Part shown: in pieces, positions 36,343 to 45,684 of the stretch
Layout: each line of letters opens with the position of its first letter
Position numbering within the stretch: the stretch's first letter is position 1
Assembly (NCBI RefSeq): GCF_050749885.1
Contig: NZ_JBOIUB010000006.1
Location: 124,001-188,000, forward strand
Length of the DNA stretch: 64,000 bases
Source of the DNA: Zooshikella sp050749885
GTDB lineage: Bacteria; Pseudomonadota; Gammaproteobacteria; Pseudomonadales; Zooshikellaceae
Direction: 5' to 3'
Position numbers and translations under genes: made by a program
Notes under the pieces: model-generated
Seen by the model: the letters and a program-made list of their open reading frames with translations, nothing else
Database searches by the model: none
Told to the model about the DNA's origin: nothing

Positions 36343-36711
36343 CTAGCCCCCTGCTTGTTTTGCTTGATAGCCATCTTTAGTCAACCGTTGTAGCAGCTTT
36401 TCAACGTGGTCGCCCTGAATCTCAACAATTCCTTGCTTCACCGCACCGCCCGTTCCACAATACTGCTTTAACTGTTTTGCATAGGCTTTTAAGTCGTTGC
36501 CGGTTTGTGGAAGTCCTGTGACCGTTGTGACGGTTTTACCACCACGACCTTTGACCTCTCTGCGCACACGTACTACACCATCTGTGTACGTTGATACAGG
36601 CTCATTGTTATTTTTCTCAGGATCAATTCGTCCACCATCTGTGGTATAAACCAAACGACTGTTTTCAGATCGATTATCAGAGCCATTACTGGTATTTCGA
36701 CGTTTTGACAT
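36343..36711 (-). CDS. yciH: SUI1/eIF1-like translation factor, YciH
   Basis: A 122-residue protein with a C-terminal SUI1 domain (about residues 48-118): V-R-R-E-V-K-G-R-G-G-K-T-V-T, then Q-Y-C-G-T-G-G-A-V-K and V-E-I-Q-G-D-H. Bacterial YciH resembles eukaryotic eIF1 and may affect start-codon fidelity or translation under stress. The first 45 residues are polar and disordered. It is divergent from the downstream FMN enzyme by about 40 bases. Confidence 0.92.
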   Translation of the reverse strand: MSKRRNTSNGSDNRSENSRLVYTTDGGRIDPEKNNNEPVSTYTDGVVRVRREVKGRGGKTVTTVTGLPQTGNDLKAYAKQLKQYCGTGGAVKQGIVEIQGDHVEKLLQRLTKDGYQAKQAGG

Positions 36712-36754
36712 ACAACCTATAACCTCTTACTTGACGCTATTAAGGATAATCACA

Positions 36755-38311
36755 ATGGAGCTGGATCTTGCTGTTCGCTTTTTAGTCATTGCGGCTGATA
36801 GTTTCATTGGGTTGATACTCATCGCACTTGTATTGTTTGTGATCTACCTTATCTTTCTTTATTGTATTGATATTACCCAAACAAAACACGCTATTCGCCG
36901 TAATTATCCCATTATTGGCCGATTTCGCTACACATTTGAACATTTAGGAGAGTTTTTTCGACAGTACTTCTTTGCCATGGACCGTGAAGAACTGCCATTT
37001 AACCGCGCACAACGAAGCTGGGTCTATCGCACTGCAAAAAATGTTGATTCAACCGTCGCTTTTGGTTCCACTCGTCCTTTAAATGTGCCTGGCACTGTGA
37101 TGTTCATGAACTGTGTTTTCCCCACGCTTACTGAGGATGCGGTGGAGCCAAGACGTATCACCATTGGACCTTATTGTCATGAGCCTTATGCAACCGCTTC
37201 ATTATTTAATATATCAGGGATGAGCTACGGTGCTTTATCCACACCCGCAATACAAGCATTATCCACAGGTGCGGCTAAAGCCGGTATTTGGATGAATACT
37301 GGAGAAGGTGGTTTATCAGAATACCATTTGCAAGGTGGATGTGATCTGGTCTTTCAAATAGGCACAGCCAAATATGGTGTTCGAGACAGTGACGGCTTAT
37401 TGGACGACAGCAAGTTAAAAATAATCGCTGATTATCCACAAGTAAAGATGTTTGAAATAAAACTCAGCCAAGGGGCAAAACCCGGTAAAGGAGGTATTCT
37501 ACCGGCTGAAAAAGTCACAGCAGAAATCTCAAAGATCCGAGGTATTCCAGAAGGGCAAGCCTCTATCAGCCCCAATGGTCACCCAGAAATTAGATCCGTC
37601 CAAGATCTACTTGATATGATAAACCGTGTTCGTCGCATCACAGGTAAACCTGTCGGCTTTAAAACAGTAATTGGTGACAGTGAATGGTTGGATGATCTCT
37701 TCCATGCTATCCAACGCCGAGGGGAAGAGTATGCACCAGACTTTATCACCATTGATGGTGCGGAAGGAGGCACAGGTGCGGCCCCCATGAGTTTAATGGA
37801 TTATGTAGGTCTGCCACTTGCTGAAAGCTTGCCTTTAGTGGTTGATAAATTAAATAAATATGGCCTGCGAGAACGAATTAAAGTCATAGCCTCTGGTAAA
37901 TTAATTAATGCGGCAGATGTCGCCTGGGCCATCTGTCTTGGTGCAGATTTTGTTACATCTGCCCGAGGATTTATGTTTGCACTAGGCTGTATTCAAGCAC
38001 TGCGCTGCAATAAAAACACCTGCCCTACGGGCATTACTACTCATGACCCCAAGCTTCAAAAAGGCTTGGTGGTTCCTGACAAAGCTGAACGTGTTAAAAA
38101 TTATGCACATAACATGGTTCATTATGTGGGTATCATTGCCCATTCTTGTGGGTTAAAAGAGCCGAGAGAATTAACCCGTCACCATGCACGTATTGTTATT
38201 CAGTCCGGGCAATCTATTTTACTGAGTGAGTTGCATCCTAATGTGATAATCAAAAGCCAAGAAAAGAAAGAAAAAAATAATATTATTGCACGAGAAAAAA
38301 ATAACTCTTAA
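36755..38311 (+). CDS. FMN-binding glutamate-synthase-family protein
   Basis: About 518 residues. The N-terminus has one or two membrane segments (L-I-L-I-A-L-V-L-F-V-I-Y-L-I-F). The rest is the Glu_synthase barrel: N-T-G-E-G-G-L-S-E-Y-H, G-T-A-K-Y-G-V-R-D, K-P-G-K-G-G-I-L-P, G-A-E-G-G-T-G-A-A-P and C-N-K-N-T-C-P-T-G. These stand-alone membrane-anchored homologues of the GltB FMN domain are common, but their reaction is not established. The ATG at 36755 with AAGGA upstream is preferred over a TTG at 36731. It lacks the glutaminase domain, so it is not a classical glutamate synthase. Confidence 0.85.
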   Translation: MELDLAVRFLVIAADSFIGLILIALVLFVIYLIFLYCIDITQTKHAIRRNYPIIGRFRYTFEHLGEFFRQYFFAMDREELPFNRAQRSWVYRTAKNVDSTVAFGSTRPLNVPGTVMFMNCVFPTLTEDAVEPRRITIGPYCHEPYATASLFNISGMSYGALSTPAIQALSTGAAKAGIWMNTGEGGLSEYHLQGGCDLVFQIGTAKYGVRDSDGLLDDSKLKIIADYPQVKMFEIKLSQGAKPGKGGILPAEKVTAEISKIRGIPEGQASISPNGHPEIRSVQDLLDMINRVRRITGKPVGFKTVIGDSEWLDDLFHAIQRRGEEYAPDFITIDGAEGGTGAAPMSLMDYVGLPLAESLPLVVDKLNKYGLRERIKVIASGKLINAADVAWAICLGADFVTSARGFMFALGCIQALRCNKNTCPTGITTHDPKLQKGLVVPDKAERVKNYAHNMVHYVGIIAHSCGLKEPRELTRHHARIVIQSGQSILLSELHPNVIIKSQEKKEKNNIIAREKNNS

Positions 38312-38379
38312 TTTTGCTTAAAGACTATATACCCTGAAATAAAAGTCGTTTTCATCAATGAGTAATATGTGGAGTTCAA

Positions 38380-38847
38380 ATGACACCTGGTATCAACTTA
38401 GCAATTAAGAAAAAAGTTCCTCACAAAGTGCACGAGTATATTCATGATACATCAAGCACATCCTATGGGATGGAAGCTGCCGAAAAAATGGGTATACCCG
38501 CTGAAAGAGTTTTTAAAACATTAGTTGTCAATCTTGATAGCAAAGAACTTGTTGTCGGTGTTATCCCTGTATCTTCAATGCTCAATATGAAACTCATAGC
38601 AAAAGCTGCAGGTGGAAAAAAAGCTTCTATGGCTGAAAAAGCTGATGTAGAACGCTCAACAGGCTATATCTTAGGTGGTGTGAGTCCTCTTGGACAAAAG
38701 AAAAGATTAAGAACCATTATCGATTCTTCAGCAAAAGATCATTCTACTATTTATGTGAGTGGAGGCCGAAGAGGTTTAGAAATCGAATTAAACCCTAATG
38801 ACCTATTAAAACTTGTCAATGGTATATTTTCTGAAATAACCTCATAA
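38380..38847 (+). CDS. ybaK: Cys-tRNA(Pro) deacylase YbaK
   Basis: A 155-residue YbaK/EbsC protein. Key features are F-K-T-L-V-V-N-L, P-V-S-S-M-L-N-M-K-L-I-A-K-A, K-K-A-S-M-A, and G-Y-I-L-G-G-V-S-P-L-G-Q-K-K with the conserved lysines and glycines, then S-G-G-R-R-G-L-E-I-E-L. It hydrolyses Cys mischarged on tRNA-Pro. Single gene, followed by a hairpin. Confidence 0.95.
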   Translation: MTPGINLAIKKKVPHKVHEYIHDTSSTSYGMEAAEKMGIPAERVFKTLVVNLDSKELVVGVIPVSSMLNMKLIAKAAGGKKASMAEKADVERSTGYILGGVSPLGQKKRLRTIIDSSAKDHSTIYVSGGRRGLEIELNPNDLLKLVNGIFSEITS

Positions 38848-38854
38848 ACTAACC

Positions 38855-38907
38855 TTAAGGGTACCTCTATAAATAGTGATTTTGTGTATTTTTAAAGGTA
38901 CCCTTAA
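38855..38907 (+). terminator. stem-loop terminator after ybaK
   Basis: TTAAGGGTACCT (38855-38866) and AGGTACCCTTAA (38896-38907) form a perfect 12-bp stem with a 29-base loop, eight bases after the ybaK stop. An AT-rich stretch follows. Confidence 0.5.
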
Positions 38908-39092
38908 ATTTAATTCTTAAGTAAAAATCTTATAAGATTGATTAAACAGTGACTCTTTTTTAATCGACATAAAATACTGCTGAAGCTTTATGAATATTTA
39001 AATAGATAACGTTGTATTATCTCAATTATTGCCCTGCATTGTTAGCATCAAACGCTACAATAGAATTTATATGATGGTAAGGAGATAAAGGC

Positions 39093-40124
39093 ATGAAGGG
39101 GCACACTAAAACGTTACTGTTACTTTTTTCAAAACAAACAGCAAGAATAATTTCTTGGAATAACTTAAAACTTGTCACCTTTTGTTTACAATTCATAATT
39201 TGTACATCCATTTCCTTATCGTATGCAGATTTTACCGTAAAAGAGTACCCAGTACCTTCTGGCTCTCGCCCTCATGATGTAGCTCCCGCTGTAGATGGCG
39301 GCATTTGGTATACTGCTCAACGTAAAGGTGCATTGGGTTATCTTAACCCGAATACTGGACAGACAGTGCATATTCCTTTAGGAAAAGGCTCTGCTCCCCA
39401 TGGCGTTATTGTAGGCCCAGATGGAGCACCTTGGGTAACTGATGGCGGTCTTAATGCCATTATCCGGGTTGATCCTAAAACTAAAACAATAAAACACTTC
39501 CCTTTAGCCAAAAATACAGGTTACACCAATTTAAACACTGCAACCTTTGATAATGAGGGAATTTTATGGTTTACCGGTCAATCCGGGGTATACGGCAACG
39601 TTAATCCTACAACAAAAGCCGTAAACGTTTTTCCAGCGCCAAGAGGAAGCGGTCCATATGGCATTCATACTACCCCTTCCGGTGAAGTCTATTATGCTTC
39701 GCTTGCAGGTAATCATATTGCACATATCAATATTGAATCAGGCACTGCCAAGCCTATTGATCCACCCACGCCAAAACAAGGTGCCAGACGAGTATGGTCT
39801 GATTCTAAAAACCGGATTTGGGTAAGTGAATGGATTGCCGGTAAAGTTGGAGTTTATGACACAACAACCAAACAATGGCGTGAATGGACACTCCCTGGAA
39901 ATAATCCCAAGGCTTATGCCGTTTATGTAGATGACCAGGATATTGTATGGCTGAGCGATTTTGCGGCTAATGCTATTGTACGTTTTGACCCAAATACAGA
40001 AACCTTTGCTCGCATTACTATTCCTAGTCCAAATGGACAGGTGAGACAAATCTTAGGGCGACCAGGGGAAGTATGGGCACCCCAATCAGCGCAAGATAAA
40101 CTTATGGTGATATATACCAAGTAG
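39093..40124 (+). CDS. virginiamycin B lyase-like (streptogramin lyase) beta-propeller, exported
   Basis: A 343-residue protein. The long N-terminus ends in a hydrophobic stretch (V-T-F-C-L-Q-F-I-I-C-T-S-I-S-L-S-Y-A) that looks like a signal peptide with an unusually long n-region. The rest consists of repeated propeller blades, each with a pattern such as I-W-Y-T, G-K-V-G-V-Y-D, P-W-V-T-D-G-G-L-N-A-I-I-R-V-D and V-W-L-S-D-F-A-A-N-A-I-V-R-F-D, as in Vgb. Vgb linearises streptogramin B antibiotics, but most chromosomal homologues have unknown substrates. The start is supported by AAGGAG upstream (TAAGGAGATAAAGGC). Periplasmic location makes classic antibiotic inactivation less sure. Confidence 0.8.
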   Translation: MKGHTKTLLLLFSKQTARIISWNNLKLVTFCLQFIICTSISLSYADFTVKEYPVPSGSRPHDVAPAVDGGIWYTAQRKGALGYLNPNTGQTVHIPLGKGSAPHGVIVGPDGAPWVTDGGLNAIIRVDPKTKTIKHFPLAKNTGYTNLNTATFDNEGILWFTGQSGVYGNVNPTTKAVNVFPAPRGSGPYGIHTTPSGEVYYASLAGNHIAHINIESGTAKPIDPPTPKQGARRVWSDSKNRIWVSEWIAGKVGVYDTTTKQWREWTLPGNNPKAYAVYVDDQDIVWLSDFAANAIVRFDPNTETFARITIPSPNGQVRQILGRPGEVWAPQSAQDKLMVIYTK

Positions 40125-40192
40125 CTTACAGCTTAACTACTGCTAAACTGTAAATACTTTATTTTAAGTAAGGTCTGCAAGGATGTATTACA

Positions 40193-41146
40193 ATGATCTG
40201 TCCATCATGTAACGGTTTTCTGAAGGGCTATAATACTCAATGCTCATGTGGTTATAGATTTATATTCAACGCTAAATCTGAGCCTTTTAATGATAATAAA
40301 ATGAAAAAACTAGAGTTAAAGGCCAGTGCACTTAACACACGTTACTTTACTAAAAACATGCTTTACAGTGTATTTCTAAAAGCCTCTGCGAAATCATTAT
40401 ACGCACCTTTAATTATTGCTGTCATTTTTTGCATTATTCTTTCAACAATTTTAATTAGTACTTTATCATTTTTTGGACTCATAATCGCGCTTATTGTAAC
40501 TGGCATTGTAATAATCCTGGTAATGAATGCTAACAAACCGATGAGTATAGATAATTTTTCAGATTACTACAAACGGTGGATGGATGCCGGTAGAAACAAT
40601 GACTACTTAATTAGTCAGCCTAAACTTAAAAACCCTCCAGCTAAATGTCAGGAAAGTGATATATTTGCCTATGGCGCTGATCGTATCATTGTTGTTGATG
40701 ATCCTTTATTTGTCGATTGCTTAATATTAAATGATGAGCATATGCGATCCAAAGGTTTAATTGTTTCAAAAGATGGTTATCCACTCTACTTAAAAAATCA
40801 GTTTAAAACATTACTTGAGCAAACAGAAAATATACCTATTCTTTTATTACATTCGACGAGTCAAACCAAAGTCAAAATGATTCTGTCCATTGAAAAAAGC
40901 TTCAACGTTAAGTTAAACCCTAAACAAGTATTCGATATCGGTTATTACGAAGCACAAATCAAGCAAGCTAAGCCGTTACATAGACGTATGAGAATAACAA
41001 AGTGTGCAGTAGACATGCTACCTTACCCTCTTTCTACACAGTTAATGAGTAAAGATAAATCCCATTTACAAGATATGCTGCTACTGGGTGCAGCCACTGC
41101 AGCCTCTTCATATGTATCCTTCTCTTTAGCAGATGACTTTGGATAA
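40193..41146 (+). CDS. zinc-ribbon two-TM membrane protein, unrecognised
   Basis: A 317-residue protein. It starts with a zinc-ribbon-like C-P-S-C and C-S-C pattern (residues 3-20) and has a hydrophobic hairpin around residues 68-105 (L-I-I-A-V-I-F-C-I-I-L-S, then L-I-I-A-L-I-V-T-G-I-V-I-I-L-V). The C-terminal 190 residues look like a soluble alpha/beta domain (R-I-I-V-V-D-D-P, I-P-I-L-L-L-H-S-T-S). No family is recognised. Eleven bases separate its stop from the asparagine-synthetase-like gene, so the two are co-transcribed and probably work together. Confidence 0.65.
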   Translation: MICPSCNGFLKGYNTQCSCGYRFIFNAKSEPFNDNKMKKLELKASALNTRYFTKNMLYSVFLKASAKSLYAPLIIAVIFCIILSTILISTLSFFGLIIALIVTGIVIILVMNANKPMSIDNFSDYYKRWMDAGRNNDYLISQPKLKNPPAKCQESDIFAYGADRIIVVDDPLFVDCLILNDEHMRSKGLIVSKDGYPLYLKNQFKTLLEQTENIPILLLHSTSQTKVKMILSIEKSFNVKLNPKQVFDIGYYEAQIKQAKPLHRRMRITKCAVDMLPYPLSTQLMSKDKSHLQDMLLLGAATAASSYVSFSLADDFG

Positions 41147-41157
41147 AAAATAAAAAC

Positions 41158-42915
41158 ATGAGCGGACTTATTGGCTATTTTGGTTGCCAACCCGGCGAAA
41201 TCATTCAGCAAATGCTTTACCAGCTTGAATATCGATTTACTAACAGTCCTCAGCAGGTGTCAACAAGTGAGTTTACAGCAATCGTTGCTACAGTGCCTGA
41301 CCAGGCTAATCATAACTATCACGCCGGTGTATGGCGTAAGGACAACTTAGTTTTAGTGATCAATGGTTTTTTTACTGGTGAAACATATAATACAAAGCCG
41401 CAAGATATAATAGTGAATTATGTTCAAAATGGAATAAACGCATTATGCAACCTTGAAGGCGCATTCACCATTGCTTTATATGACAGGTTGTCAAATACAG
41501 GCTATTTAATAAGAGATGGATCTGGTCAAAAAACACTATATTTTGGCCAAGTAGAACAAACCCTGTTCTTTGCAGTCGAGCCTAAAGCTATACATCAATT
41601 ACCTCATTTTTCACCACAGTTGAATTACGCTGCATTAGCACAGTATCTTAGCTTCAGTTTTGTACCGGGCTGCAATACTATGCTGAAAGGATTATATGAA
41701 TTACCTGCTGGACACTATCTTACCTGGAAAAATAATGAGTATGCATTGAAACGCTACTTTCTTTTTGAACAAGCGTCAGTCAAGCCTATTTTTCAGTCAC
41801 AAACTGTAGACAAATCAGCCCTTCAGTTTAAACGTTTATTAACATCTGCTGTAGGGGATAGACTGCCAAACACAAATGATTTAGGTATCTTTTTATCTGG
41901 AGGCTTGGACTCAAGTGTGGTGACAGTGGAGTTAGCACGTCTAAAACCAAAAAACCTGAACACATTTTCAATCCACTTTGGTAAAAAATACCCAAACGAA
42001 TTAGACTATGCCAGAGCTGTAGCAAAACAGCATAATACCCAACATCATGAAGTACATATTAAGCCTAAGCATTTTTTACAACGATTAAGCAATATTATCT
42101 GGTTATTAGACGACCCGATTGGTGACCCAATAACAGTGCCCAATTTTGAATTGGCCCAATATGCTAGCAATTACAGCCAATGGATTTTTAATGGCGAAGG
42201 CGGAGACCCATGTTTCGGTGGCCCCAAAAATTACGGTATGTTACTAAGTCACTGGTATGGAACTGATTTTGCTGGTCCAGATAAACAAATGCGAGAAATA
42301 AATTACCTAAAATCTTTTCAGCGCGCATATGATGAATTGGATAAACTTTTAACACCAGATGTAAAGCATTCTTTCTCTCATGATACAGACCTGGTTGGCA
42401 TACTATCCCCTTTCTTCAATACCCAAATGCCTGATACTTTACTTAATAAACTAATGGCTATGAATATTCGTTTAAAAGGTGCACATTTAATTTTGCCTAA
42501 AGTTGAACGGATGCTGCAAGCTCATAAATTAAATGCTCTATCTCCTCTCTTTGATGAACGTATTGTACGTTTTAGCTTTAGATTACCTGGTAATCAAAAA
42601 ATTAATCATGGTGATGAAAAATTAGTGATTAAGCAAGCCTATCAGTCGCAACTACCCGCTATAGTGATTAATCGAGCTAAAAGTGGTATGCGTGTACCTG
42701 TCCAGTTTTGGTGCCAAGGTGAAATGAAGCGCTATATAAAACATATTTTTTCTAAAAAGGAAGTAACTCAATCAGGCATATTCAATTATGAACGACTTAA
42801 ACAGTTAATAAATTACAATACAGGTGAACATAATAGTCGGTTTGGCATTAAACTTTGGATGCTTTTAACTTTTGAGATTTGGCGTAGATTAGTCATTGAA
42901 AAACACTCTATTTAA
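41158..42915 (+). CDS. asparagine-synthetase-like enzyme lacking the glutaminase Cys2
   Basis: A 585-residue AsnB-type protein. The N-terminus reads M-S-G-L-I-G-Y-F-G where class II amidotransferases have M-C-G-I, so the catalytic Cys is Ser and glutamine hydrolysis should be lost. The synthetase domain keeps the PP-loop S-G-G-L-D-S-S (residues 247-253), which binds ATP, and a F-N-G-E-G-G-D-P-C-F-G-G segment that departs from the usual S-G-D-G-A-D-E-L-F-G-G. Loss of Cys2 is typical of relatives that form amide bonds from other nucleophiles, such as beta-lactam synthetase, or use free ammonia. It lies in a short operon with a zinc-ribbon membrane protein before and a cupin after. Confidence 0.88.
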   Translation: MSGLIGYFGCQPGEIIQQMLYQLEYRFTNSPQQVSTSEFTAIVATVPDQANHNYHAGVWRKDNLVLVINGFFTGETYNTKPQDIIVNYVQNGINALCNLEGAFTIALYDRLSNTGYLIRDGSGQKTLYFGQVEQTLFFAVEPKAIHQLPHFSPQLNYAALAQYLSFSFVPGCNTMLKGLYELPAGHYLTWKNNEYALKRYFLFEQASVKPIFQSQTVDKSALQFKRLLTSAVGDRLPNTNDLGIFLSGGLDSSVVTVELARLKPKNLNTFSIHFGKKYPNELDYARAVAKQHNTQHHEVHIKPKHFLQRLSNIIWLLDDPIGDPITVPNFELAQYASNYSQWIFNGEGGDPCFGGPKNYGMLLSHWYGTDFAGPDKQMREINYLKSFQRAYDELDKLLTPDVKHSFSHDTDLVGILSPFFNTQMPDTLLNKLMAMNIRLKGAHLILPKVERMLQAHKLNALSPLFDERIVRFSFRLPGNQKINHGDEKLVIKQAYQSQLPAIVINRAKSGMRVPVQFWCQGEMKRYIKHIFSKKEVTQSGIFNYERLKQLINYNTGEHNSRFGIKLWMLLTFEIWRRLVIEKHSI

Positions 42916-42987
42916 AATGGATACAATCACTTTTATTTGAAGATAGTTCACAGTGAAACCGACAAAACAGAGTATAAATGGTAAAAT

Positions 42988-43686
42988 ATGGAAGATTTAA
43001 TGATATGGAATAACTATTCCGGATTATTGTTTGATGATAGTCAGAGTAATTTTCCCACTCGATTATTTGGTTATCAAACTTTTGATCAAAACCAACCTAC
43101 CATAGTGCACATTGATAATGCTGGTGCTTGTTTTGGATATGTGTATGCTGGTCAGTTATCCATTCAGGATAACATGGTAAACTGGCAAGTAAGGCGAGAA
43201 CAATGGTTTCACATACCCACAGGTTGTCAATTGATACTACAACCATTTACTAGCGTTGTCATATGTCAGCGTCTCGGCTATCAAGGAATACACATAATGG
43301 GAGGCCCTATTGAACACGCTGGCCGACTCCGTTACATAGATGGTTGCACTGATACATTACTTTGTTGTCCTCCATTAGCAGGTGACCCTTGCCTAAATCT
43401 CTTGCATTTTCCCCCTCATATAAATCAGACTCCACATACTCACCCCAGCATGCGCGCAGGAATCATTGCAAGAGGAAATGGTATATGCTGTACTGGAAAT
43501 GATACCATCAAATTACATGAGGGTATGATATTTATGATTCCCCCTGGTGCTTTACATAACTTCAAAACAAACGATCAGAGTATGGATGTAATCGCCTATC
43601 ACCCAGAAAGCGATTGGGGTCCTACCCATGAAGAGCACCCAATGATCAACCGAACATGGGTTAGCGGACAAAAAATAATTAATTAA
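42988..43686 (+). CDS. cupin-domain protein
   Basis: A 232-residue protein with two cupin-like halves. The C-terminal one has the fuller motif: P-H-T-H-P-S-M-R-A-G-I-I-A-R-G, then G-M-I-F-M-I-P-P-G-A-L-H-N-F. Histidines could bind a metal. Start 42988 is used, and the ATG at 43000 is an alternative with GGAAG in front. It follows the AsnB-like gene by 72 bases on the same strand. Cupins in such places are often tailoring enzymes or sugar/amino-acid dioxygenases, but no product can be named here. Confidence 0.78.
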   Translation: MEDLMIWNNYSGLLFDDSQSNFPTRLFGYQTFDQNQPTIVHIDNAGACFGYVYAGQLSIQDNMVNWQVRREQWFHIPTGCQLILQPFTSVVICQRLGYQGIHIMGGPIEHAGRLRYIDGCTDTLLCCPPLAGDPCLNLLHFPPHINQTPHTHPSMRAGIIARGNGICCTGNDTIKLHEGMIFMIPPGALHNFKTNDQSMDVIAYHPESDWGPTHEEHPMINRTWVSGQKIIN

Positions 43687-43740
43687 ATGTCTACTAATCC
43701 TGATAATAACTATAAGTATCTAACGACTGACTCCTAATAT

Positions 43741-44625
43741 TTATAATGGTACTGGATATGTTAGCAAGGTAAAGTGCAGTGCATTTAGACCAAAATGAAC
43801 CAAAATTGCAGCAGAAAGTTTTCCTGTTTGATTATAAATCACCCCATAACCAAACCCCGCTAATGTAGCTAGTACTACAAATGGAATACCTCCAGAAAAA
43901 TGTACGAGTCCAAATAATAGACTGGTCAAACATAAAGCTAATGCTTGTCCATGCTTAAAGTGAATCATTACATGCTGCAAACGTTGTTGAATGAAGCCTC
44001 GAAAGAAGGCTTCTTCAGCAATACATGTAAAGAAAAGATTTACTAGAAAAAACACTAAGGTAAATTCAGGCCACTTTGGCTCCCAACCCAATCCTGTCAA
44101 CCAAGCAATAAAAAAAAGAACAAGCCATACAATAGGAATTAACAACCAGTTTTTCACATATTTAATAAGTCCAGATGAACGTGACGTTATCAAGAGTAAC
44201 AATACAATACCAGCAATGCCTTTATCAAAATTGGCATTTAGATTAAATGCTGGAGCCCCTTCAGATACTGTAACATTGTTATACAACTGTACATTTTCAA
44301 TGCCAGGGATAGAATGTATTGCTAACAAAAAAGAAAACAAACAACATATAACAAACAAAGATAAATAAAGCCATTTTTGTTTGGTGAATTTTAACAAATA
44401 GCATGTTACTAACAACACTATTAACAGTATTGATATAATTAATGACAGCCGATCACTGCAGGTAAATAAGAGGACTGATAAAACAGAAAATCCTAATACT
44501 AACTCACGCACTATATGTATACGAGTATCAGCGGCAAGTACGCCTAAGGTTAAAGCCATAGCTAAGCTAGCATATGTTAATAACATCATTTCATTCATCA
44601 TTTTAATAATATAGTTGAGTTGCAC
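43741..44625 (-). CDS. CPBP-family intramembrane glutamic protease
   Basis: A 294-residue polytopic membrane protein with about eight hydrophobic segments. The three active-site motifs of the CPBP/Abi family are present: E-E-A-F-F-R (EExxxR), F-G-L-V-H-F (FxxxH) and H-F-G-L-N-A (HxxxN). Bacterial CPBP proteins process prenylated or signal peptides or modify bacteriocin-like peptides and are often next to peptide product genes. It is convergent with the cupin gene. A link with the AsnB-like cluster is possible, but the opposite direction weakens it. Confidence 0.9.
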   Translation of the reverse strand: MQLNYIIKMMNEMMLLTYASLAMALTLGVLAADTRIHIVRELVLGFSVLSVLLFTCSDRLSLIISILLIVLLVTCYLLKFTKQKWLYLSLFVICCLFSFLLAIHSIPGIENVQLYNNVTVSEGAPAFNLNANFDKGIAGIVLLLLITSRSSGLIKYVKNWLLIPIVWLVLFFIAWLTGLGWEPKWPEFTLVFFLVNLFFTCIAEEAFFRGFIQQRLQHVMIHFKHGQALALCLTSLLFGLVHFSGGIPFVVLATLAGFGYGVIYNQTGKLSAAILVHFGLNALHFTLLTYPVPL

Positions 44626-45648
44626 TAAGTAAATCTTGCACTAACATACCATGAAATTGATTTATTATCTTTAAAAACGATTATTAGTACTCAATATGGG
44701 TGATATTGTATATAATGCAACCAATGACTTATAAAGCATCAACTGTAGGGAAGATGCTACATCTATCCCTGAGACCTAGTAACAATATGAATTTATTATC
44801 TAAAACTGCGTTTTCCTAAATATTCACCTTTTTTAACGGACTAAATTACTTATTCATCTCATCCTGCTAAATACTGATTATGCACTCATAATTCTTCAGT
44901 ATATTCTGATAAACATTTTTAAACATAAGTTTTGACATTATTTTAGCGTTAGCGATAATAAAAAATATTAATTAGGAATTCAGCCGCCAAAAATAATATT
45001 TATAACTATAATTTATAGCAATCATTTTTTGAGATTTAATTAGTCAGGTGATACTTTCAGTATAAAACTAAAGTCTATGAATATAGCTTAATGTAAGTAA
45101 AGCCAAGGTTTAGGATTTGAATTAGGTAGATGGGTAAGATAATCTATGCCTAATTCTTCAAGAATGGCATAAAAAAATCTATCTCCACCTGCAGGGGAAA
45201 ACCAAAAGATGGAGATAGGCCACAATTACGAGCAAGGAAATTGAGAATACTCAATAAATCGATACCAACGTATTACTAATAACTCTATTCGTCAGTATGC
45301 TTTATGTATTAGGATCCAATATCAGTCATAAAGCATTTATTGCATAAAACTTGACTTACATAGCAATTATCAATTTAATGACTTACTATGAATGTCTTAT
45401 AACTCACTATAAATAAATATACAGACTATTTAAAGCATTTTATTGTCGCAATATGTCGCTACACTTTTCAAATTATAGCCAAATTAATTTATTCTATAGA
45501 AAAGCATCAACTAAATTAACTGTCAGCTAAACAGAGTTTAAATTTTTTATGCCAAGCGTTTCAAATTTTATTATGGGCAAGGATGCATTTCACTTGCTTC
45601 AAAAATTCCAAGATTTGTACTTACTGAATGCCTAAACGTATAAATAGT
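44626..45648. other. AT-rich intergenic region with a possible gene remnant
   Basis: About 1 kb without a normal gene, strongly AT-rich and with many tandem TA stretches. The only part with a protein-like frame is the short minus-strand piece at 45088-45225 described next. The rest shows nothing I can name. Confidence 0.4.
45088..45225 (-). pseudogene. possible C-terminal remnant of a lost gene
   Basis: A 45-codon frame with aromatic- and proline-rich, real-protein-like composition (F-F-Y-A-I-L-E-E-L-G-I-D-Y, then P-N-S-N-P-K-P-W-L-Y-L-H before the stop). It is preceded directly by a TAA in frame and has no good start. The base composition is less AT-rich than its surroundings. It reads like the tail of a decayed gene, perhaps a transposase. 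No family is claimed. Confidence 0.25.
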
Positions 45649-45674
45649 AAACCATCTCAGTTTAGAGATGGTTT
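45649..45674 (-). terminator. terminator hairpin of the PhnA gene
   Basis: AAACCATCTC / GAGATGGTTT, a perfect 10-bp stem with a six-base loop, 11 bases beyond the end of the PhnA gene on the minus strand and followed there by TACTATTTAT. Plausible as an intrinsic terminator with a weak T-tract. Confidence 0.5.
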
Positions 45675-45684
45675 AAACAATATA

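Noticed and set aside
43991..44368. 125-codon plus-strand frame inside the CPBP protease
   Set aside because: The protease motifs on the other strand are complete, so this frame is a shadow.
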